This document shows positions 6,886 to 10,454 of a stretch of 10,454 nucleotides of DNA, one piece after another (position 1 is the stretch's first letter; each line of letters begins with the position of its first letter). The notes beneath the pieces are model-generated. The model was given only the letters and a program-made list of their open reading frames with translations. It was not told the origin of the DNA and made no database searches. The position numbers and the translations under genes are program-made. Source of the DNA: JANNHK01 sp034408875 (lineage in GTDB: Bacteria > Actinomycetota > Acidimicrobiia > IMCC26256 > PALSA-610); the NCBI GenBank assembly GCA_034408875.1, contig JAWXCJ010000186.1, forward strand, positions 1 to 10,454, written 5' to 3'.

Positions 6886-8145
6886 TTACGCGTCGCTGGG
6901 GCTGTGGTCCGCCGTCAGGATCAACGAGGCGTTGTGCCCGCCGAACCCGAACGAGTTCGAGAGGGCGGTGCCCGATGCCACCGCACGGGCCGAGCCGCGC
7001 ACTACGTCGACCTGAATCTCGTCGCCCGGGCGGTCGCAGTTCGCCGTCGGCGGCACGAGCTGGTTCTGCAGCGCGAGCAGCGTCGCCACCGCCTCGACGG
7101 CACCCGCTGCGCCGATGAGGTGGCCGATGGAACCCTTCGTCGACGTGACCGGAGGTCCGTCGCCGAACACCTTGCGGATGGCTTCCGCTTCGGCCGCGTC
7201 GTTGAGCGGCGTCGACGTACCGTGCGCGTTGACGTGCCCGATTGCGGCGGGGGAGAGGCCCGCGTCGTCGAGCGCGAGTTGCATGCAAGCGGCCGCGCCT
7301 TCGCCGCCGGGTGAAGGTGCGGTGATGTGATACGCGTCGGCGTTGCGGCCGTAGCCGACGATCTCACCGTAGATACGCGCGCCGCGCGCGACGGCTCGAT
7401 CCCACCGTTCGACCAGCAAGCCGGCTGCGCCTTCACCCATCACGAAGCCGTCGCGGTCGACGTCGAACGGGCGCGACGCGCGGCCAGGGTCGTCGTTGCG
7501 GGTCGACAGTGCGGTCATGCGGCTGAACGCCGCGAGCGCGGTCGGCGTCTGGCACGACTCGCTGCCGCCGGTCATGACGACGTCGCATGTGTCGTCGCGA
7601 ATGAGACGTGCGGCTTCGCCGATGGCATGCGAACCGGCCGCGCACGCGGTCGTGATGCAGAGGTTCGGACCCTTCCAACCGAGCTGCATCGCGATCGTGC
7701 CCGCGGTTGCGTTCGCCATCATCATCGGGACGAAGAACGGGCTGACGCGCCCCGCGCCTTTTTCCTGGAAGACCGCGACCTGTTCCTCGAGCGTGATGAG
7801 CCCACCGATACCGGTGCCGACGATGACACCGCAGCGGGCCGGGTCGGCACCGGGGTCGCCCGCGTCGGAGAGTGCGTCCGCCGCCGCGGCGAACCCGAGC
7901 TGCGTGACGCGGTCCACCCGGCGGGCGGCCTTCGCTCCGAGGTACGGCTCGGGGTCGAAATCGTGCACTTCGCAACCGAACGTGACCGGCAACGGCGGCA
8001 TCGGCCGCGTGAAGGTTGCCGCTGTCGACACACCTCCGACGATCGTGTCCCAGAACGACGCGATGTCGTTCCCGGCGGGCGTCTTCACGCCGATACCGGT
8101 AACCGCGACGCGGATCCGTCCCTTGTGGTCGGTTGCGGCCGACAC
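6886..8145 (-). CDS. fabF: Beta-ketoacyl-ACP synthase II
   Basis: A 419-residue condensing enzyme that extends acyl-ACP with malonyl-ACP, the elongation step of fatty acid synthesis. The Cys-His-His triad with its conserved Lys is complete: C168 in TTACAAGSHAIG, H308 in NAHGTSTPLND, K337 and H342 in TKGSIGHLIGAAGAVE. The C-terminal glycine-rich SFGFGGHN is at 398-405, and the N-terminal VAVTGIGVKTPAGND is typical. Length is normal for FabF. An intact active-site Cys separates it from chain-length-factor homologues. The start is a GTG at 8145, 8 nt after the ACP stop, without a good Shine-Dalgarno sequence, so translation probably depends on the ACP gene upstream. The Gly/Ala-rich surroundings resemble the mycobacterial KasA/KasB group, but a finer assignment needs a tree. 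Confidence 0.95.
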   Translation of the reverse strand: MSAATDHKGRIRVAVTGIGVKTPAGNDIASFWDTIVGGVSTAATFTRPMPPLPVTFGCEVHDFDPEPYLGAKAARRVDRVTQLGFAAAADALSDAGDPGADPARCGVIVGTGIGGLITLEEQVAVFQEKGAGRVSPFFVPMMMANATAGTIAMQLGWKGPNLCITTACAAGSHAIGEAARLIRDDTCDVVMTGGSESCQTPTALAAFSRMTALSTRNDDPGRASRPFDVDRDGFVMGEGAAGLLVERWDRAVARGARIYGEIVGYGRNADAYHITAPSPGGEGAAACMQLALDDAGLSPAAIGHVNAHGTSTPLNDAAEAEAIRKVFGDGPPVTSTKGSIGHLIGAAGAVEAVATLLALQNQLVPPTANCDRPGDEIQVDVVRGSARAVASGTALSNSFGFGGHNASLILTADHSPSDA

Positions 8146-8153
8146 GCTGATGC

Positions 8154-8396
8154 TCAGCCGACCTTGGCGAGGACGAGGTCGACGGCGTGACCGACTGTCG
8201 TCACACCTTCGAGCTCCTCTTCCGGCACTTCGATGTCGAAGCGCTCCTCGAGACCCATGACGAGTTCGACGAGATCAAGGCTGTCGGCGTCGAGGTCTTC
8301 CTTGAAGCGCGCCGTTTCATTGACGACGCCGGGCTCGACGCTCAGTACTTCGACTGCCACCTCGCGGATGATGTCCAGCGCTTTGGACCGGTCCAT
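8154..8396 (-). CDS. acpP: Acyl carrier protein
   Basis: An 80-residue acidic protein that carries the growing acyl chain on a phosphopantetheine arm. The attachment Ser39 lies in LDADSLDLVELVMGLEERFDIEVP (31-58), the classic DSL motif at the start of helix II followed by the acidic recognition helix. Two in-frame ATGs exist, at 8402 and 8396. A strong GGAGG at 8405-8409 sits 2 nt from the first and 8 nt from the second, so the second is chosen and the protein begins MDRSKALDII. The gene lies between fabG and fabF in the FAS operon. It has the best ribosome site of all the genes in the window, which fits the need for high ACP levels. Confidence 0.95.
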   Translation of the reverse strand: MDRSKALDIIREVAVEVLSVEPGVVNETARFKEDLDADSLDLVELVMGLEERFDIEVPEEELEGVTTVGHAVDLVLAKVG

Positions 8397-8404
8397 GTGC
8401 ATTT

Positions 8405-8409
8405 CCTCC
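8405..8409 (-). promoter_or_regulatory. Strong ribosome binding site of the ACP gene
   Basis: GGAGG on the minus strand is 8 nt from the ATG at 8396 and only 2 nt from the ATG at 8402, so it decides for the shorter protein. It lies in the 27-nt spacer after the fabG stop. Confidence 0.85.
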
Positions 8410-8423
8410 GTATCGAAATCGAA

Positions 8424-9167
8424 CTAGTGACCCATACCCATGCCGCCGTCGACGGGCACGAGTGCGCCGGTGACGTAACCGGCGGAGTCGGAACACAGGA
8501 ACGTTACGACCGCCGCGCACTCTTCGGCAGTACCGAAGCGCTGCAGGGGGACCGTTGCCTCGATCTGGGCCTTCCACTCCTGCGGCATCTCGTCGGTCAT
8601 CTCGGTGACGATAGGCCCGGGCGCGACAACATTGCAGGTGATGTTCCGGCGGGCGAACTCCCTCGCAACGCTGCGGGTGAGGCCGAGGAGGCCGGCTTTG
8701 GCGGCCGCATAGTTGGCCTGGCCCGGCGCTCCGAGCTGGGCGCCCACGGATGAAATGTTGACGATGCGCCCGTAGCGGGCCTTCATCATCGCGGGTACGC
8801 CCCGTCGGATCGTGTGGAACGCGCCGCTGAGGTTCGTGTCGATGACCGACGTCCACTGCTCGTCGCTCATGCGCGCGAGTAACCCGTCGCGGGTGATGCC
8901 CGCGTTGTTCACGAGGACGGTGACGGCGCCGAGTTCGCGCTCGATCTCCGTAAATGCCACATCGACCGACTTCGGGTCGGCGACATCGGCACACGTCGCG
9001 AACGAGGTACCGCCGAGTTCGCGCACCGCGTCGCTTGTGGCGCGCGCGGCGACTTCGTCGCGGGCGTAGCAAAAGCCGACGGGATGACCCGCGGCCGCGA
9101 GCGAGAGCACGGTCGCGCGTCCGATGCCGCGTGAGCCACCGGTCACAAACGCGACGCGTTCCGTCAT
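8424..9167 (-). CDS. fabG: 3-oxoacyl-ACP reductase
   Basis: A 247-residue short-chain dehydrogenase that reduces 3-oxoacyl-ACP with NADPH in the elongation cycle. All landmarks are present: the cofactor loop TGGSRGIG (9-16), NNAGITRDGLLARM (87-100, the FabG signature), N112, Ser140 in NISSVGAQLG, and Tyr153/Lys157 in NYAAAKAGLLG. PGPIVTEMTDEM (183-194) is followed by the C-terminal VTGALVPVDGGMGM. Length and motifs match genuine FabG better than a general SDR. The ATG at 9167 overlaps the fabH stop by 4 nt (ATGA), with a partial GGGG ribosome site 6 nt upstream. In-frame sequence continues further upstream, but that is the fabH gene read in another frame. Its place between fabH and the ACP gene supports a role in the core pathway. 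Confidence 0.95.
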   Translation of the reverse strand: MTERVAFVTGGSRGIGRATVLSLAAAGHPVGFCYARDEVAARATSDAVRELGGTSFATCADVADPKSVDVAFTEIERELGAVTVLVNNAGITRDGLLARMSDEQWTSVIDTNLSGAFHTIRRGVPAMMKARYGRIVNISSVGAQLGAPGQANYAAAKAGLLGLTRSVAREFARRNITCNVVAPGPIVTEMTDEMPQEWKAQIEATVPLQRFGTAEECAAVVTFLCSDSAGYVTGALVPVDGGMGMGH

Positions 9168-10156
9168 CGCGCACCCCATTGCATGAGCGCGGTTGCCCAC
9201 GTCATGCCCGCGCCAAAGCCGGACAGCAACAAGATGTCGCCGTCGCGGACGCGTCCGTCGTCGACACCTTCGAACAGCGCGAGCGGGATCGAGGCCGCGG
9301 AAGTGTTTCCGTAGCGTTCGATGTTCACGATGGTGCGTTCGGGCGGAATGCCGAGCCGCGACGCGGCGGCGTCGATGATGCGCACGTTCGCCTGATGCGG
9401 CACGAACCACGCGACATCGGAAGCGGCAAGGCCGGCGCGGTCGAGCGTCAATTCGGCCGACTCGACGACGGCGCGCACCGCCCGTCGGAACACTTCCTGA
9501 CCCTGCATCTTCATGTAGTGGTCACCGGCCGCGACCGTATCGGCCGAGGCCGGAAGCCGGCTTCCCCCGGCAGGAACGTGCAGGATCGAGGCGGCGGAAC
9601 CGTCGCAGCCGAGGTCCCAGGCGAGGAGACCGGGCGTGTCGTCTGCGGTGCGGGTCAACACGGCGGCGCCCGCGCCGTCACCGAAGAGCGGCGCCGTATC
9701 GCGGTCGTACGGATCGACCATGCGCGTGAGCGTGTCGGACCCGACGATGAGCACGTGCTCGTACCCGCTGTGCACCATCGACGCGCCGACGACGAGTTCG
9801 TACACGAAGCCCGCGCACGCGGCGGAGACATCGAACGAACCGCACCGCAGACCGATGGCGTCGCCGACGAACGCGCCCGTGTGCGGCATCGGTTGTTCGG
9901 GGGTCGCGGTCGCGACGATCAGGAGATCGATGTCGGCCGGGGCCAGTCCCGCGCGTTTGATCGCGTCGGTCGCAGCCGAAACTGCGAGCGTTGCGGTCGT
10001 GTCGTCGGGCCCGACGATTCGCCGTTCGCGAATGCCGGTGCGTTCGACGATCCACTCGTCGCTCGTATCCATGCGGGCTTCCAGGTCCGCGTTCGTCAAC
10101 CGTCCGTCGGGTACGGCAGTGCCCCAGCCGACCATTCCGACTGGAAGCGCCCGCAC
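9164..10156 (-). CDS. fabH: Beta-ketoacyl-ACP synthase III
   Basis: A 330-residue initiating condensing enzyme that joins an acyl-CoA primer to malonyl-ACP. The Cys-His-Asn triad is complete: C114 in VSAACAGFVYE, H254 in WFVPHQANVRI and N284 in ERYGNTSAASI. The N-terminal DTSDEWIVERTGIRERRI stretch (30-47) is the family signature, and GDGAGAAVL is at 159-167. Length is typical. The start is a GTG at 10156, one base after the stop of the biotinyl-domain gene. An ATG at 10135 is a possible later start, but it would cut off part of the first strand. The primer preference (acetyl-CoA, branched short-chain or longer acyl-CoA) cannot be read from the motifs alone. Confidence 0.95.
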   Translation of the reverse strand: MRALPVGMVGWGTAVPDGRLTNADLEARMDTSDEWIVERTGIRERRIVGPDDTTATLAVSAATDAIKRAGLAPADIDLLIVATATPEQPMPHTGAFVGDAIGLRCGSFDVSAACAGFVYELVVGASMVHSGYEHVLIVGSDTLTRMVDPYDRDTAPLFGDGAGAAVLTRTADDTPGLLAWDLGCDGSAASILHVPAGGSRLPASADTVAAGDHYMKMQGQEVFRRAVRAVVESAELTLDRAGLAASDVAWFVPHQANVRIIDAAASRLGIPPERTIVNIERYGNTSAASIPLALFEGVDDGRVRDGDILLLSGFGAGMTWATALMQWGAR

Positions 10157-10157
10157 C

Positions 10158-10454
10158 TCAGGCGACCCGAAGCCAAGCGACCGGCTGGCCTTCCCGGAGG
10201 CGTTCTCCCTTGTGCGCCATCATCCCCATCAGTGTGCCCCGGAACGGGCTGCGCACCTCGGCCGATGCGCCGGGGCTGTCGACGAAGCCGACGACACCGC
10301 CCGCTTCGACGACGACGCCGTCGGCCAGGGCGATCGGACGGAACACGCCCGCGGACCGCGCGACGATGACGCGTTCGGGGACGGCGAGGGTCTCTCCGGC
10401 GAGTGAGATGGGCTGGGCAGCGGGCAATGTCGGGGATTGGGCGGGGGAATGAAC
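10158..10454 (-). CDS. Biotinyl/lipoyl-type domain protein lacking the usual lysine (possibly partial)
   Basis: The frame is open to the right edge of the window. A TTG at 10427 could start an 89-residue protein, but there is no ribosome site, and the residues before it (HSPAQSPT) continue a Pro/Ala-rich stretch like the linker of biotin carboxyl carrier proteins, so the gene may begin outside. The domain has the hammerhead pattern of BCCP: VIVARSAGVFRP, then DGVVVEAGGVVGFVD, then VRSPFRGTLMGMMAHKGERLREGQPVAWLRV. At the hairpin turn, where EAMKM with the modified Lys is expected, it reads DSPGASAEV, so the acceptor lysine is replaced by Gly or another residue; the only Lys is in AHKGERL. It may be a structural or regulatory partner of the carboxylase, or a carrier that has lost its function. 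It is 1 nt from fabH and co-transcribed with the FAS genes. Confidence 0.7.
   Translation of the reverse strand, partial: VHSPAQSPTLPAAQPISLAGETLAVPERVIVARSAGVFRPIALADGVVVEAGGVVGFVDSPGASAEVRSPFRGTLMGMMAHKGERLREGQPVAWLRVA

Noticed and set aside
6861..6888. A tiny frame (MALVRAAA) whose ATG overlaps the fabF stop and whose TGA overlaps the carboxyltransferase GTG
   Set aside because: Eight codons in a GC-rich spacer can easily arise by chance. It could aid ribosome re-initiation, but there is nothing to support it as a gene.
8954..10369. A 471-codon plus-strand frame opposite fabG and fabH
   Set aside because: It is antisense to two genes with complete catalytic residues, is Arg-rich, and matches no family I recognise.
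1..10454. tRNA or rRNA genes, CRISPR repeats, insertion sequences, attachment sites
   Set aside because: No cloverleaf-like segments, regular repeats, transposase genes or terminal inverted repeats were seen. The window is filled by coding genes.

Overview
The window is GC-rich and densely coded, with no gap between genes longer than about 85 bases. Gene content points to an actinobacterium, and my best guess is a member of the Acidimicrobiia. The reasons are an InhA-type enoyl-ACP reductase, an acyl-CoA carboxylase beta subunit of the actinobacterial AccB/PccB type, frequent GTG/TTG starts, and many 1-8 nt junctions and 4-nt start/stop overlaps. The genus cannot be fixed from the sequence alone.

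Left part (1-1753, + strand): the 3' part of a PLP-dependent lyase that closely resembles sphingosine-1-phosphate lyase. It overlaps by 4 nt a PIG-L/LmbE-type zinc N-deacetylase gene. The pair looks co-translated and may act on one aminolipid or amino-sugar type substrate; that link is inference.

Middle part (1837-4743): on the minus strand, a major facilitator transporter with an unusual soluble N-terminal domain is followed, with a 4-nt overlap, by an SMP-30/gluconolactonase-type beta-propeller hydrolase. This suggests uptake plus hydrolysis of a lactone or sugar-acid type compound. Divergent from the transporter, with essentially no space between the starts, is a thiol peroxidase of the Bcp/PrxQ family on the + strand.

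Right part (4759-10454, minus strand): a compact type II fatty acid synthase operon. In transcription order it reads: biotinyl/lipoyl-type domain protein (cut by the window edge), fabH (KAS III), fabG (3-oxoacyl-ACP reductase), acyl carrier protein, fabF (KAS II), an acyl-CoA carboxylase carboxyltransferase subunit, and an InhA-like fabI (enoyl-ACP reductase). Together these supply malonyl-CoA and carry out initiation, condensation and both reductions. The malonyl-CoA:ACP transacylase (fabD) and the 3-hydroxyacyl-ACP dehydratase are not in the window.

The points most worth a second look are: the biotinyl-like domain lacks the usual biotin-accepting lysine; the carboxyltransferase has a shortened, divergent N-terminal half; the transporter carries an extra domain; and a bacterial sphingosine-phosphate-lyase homologue is coupled to a deacetylase. 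I saw no RNA genes, mobile elements, CRISPR arrays or convincing intrinsic terminators.
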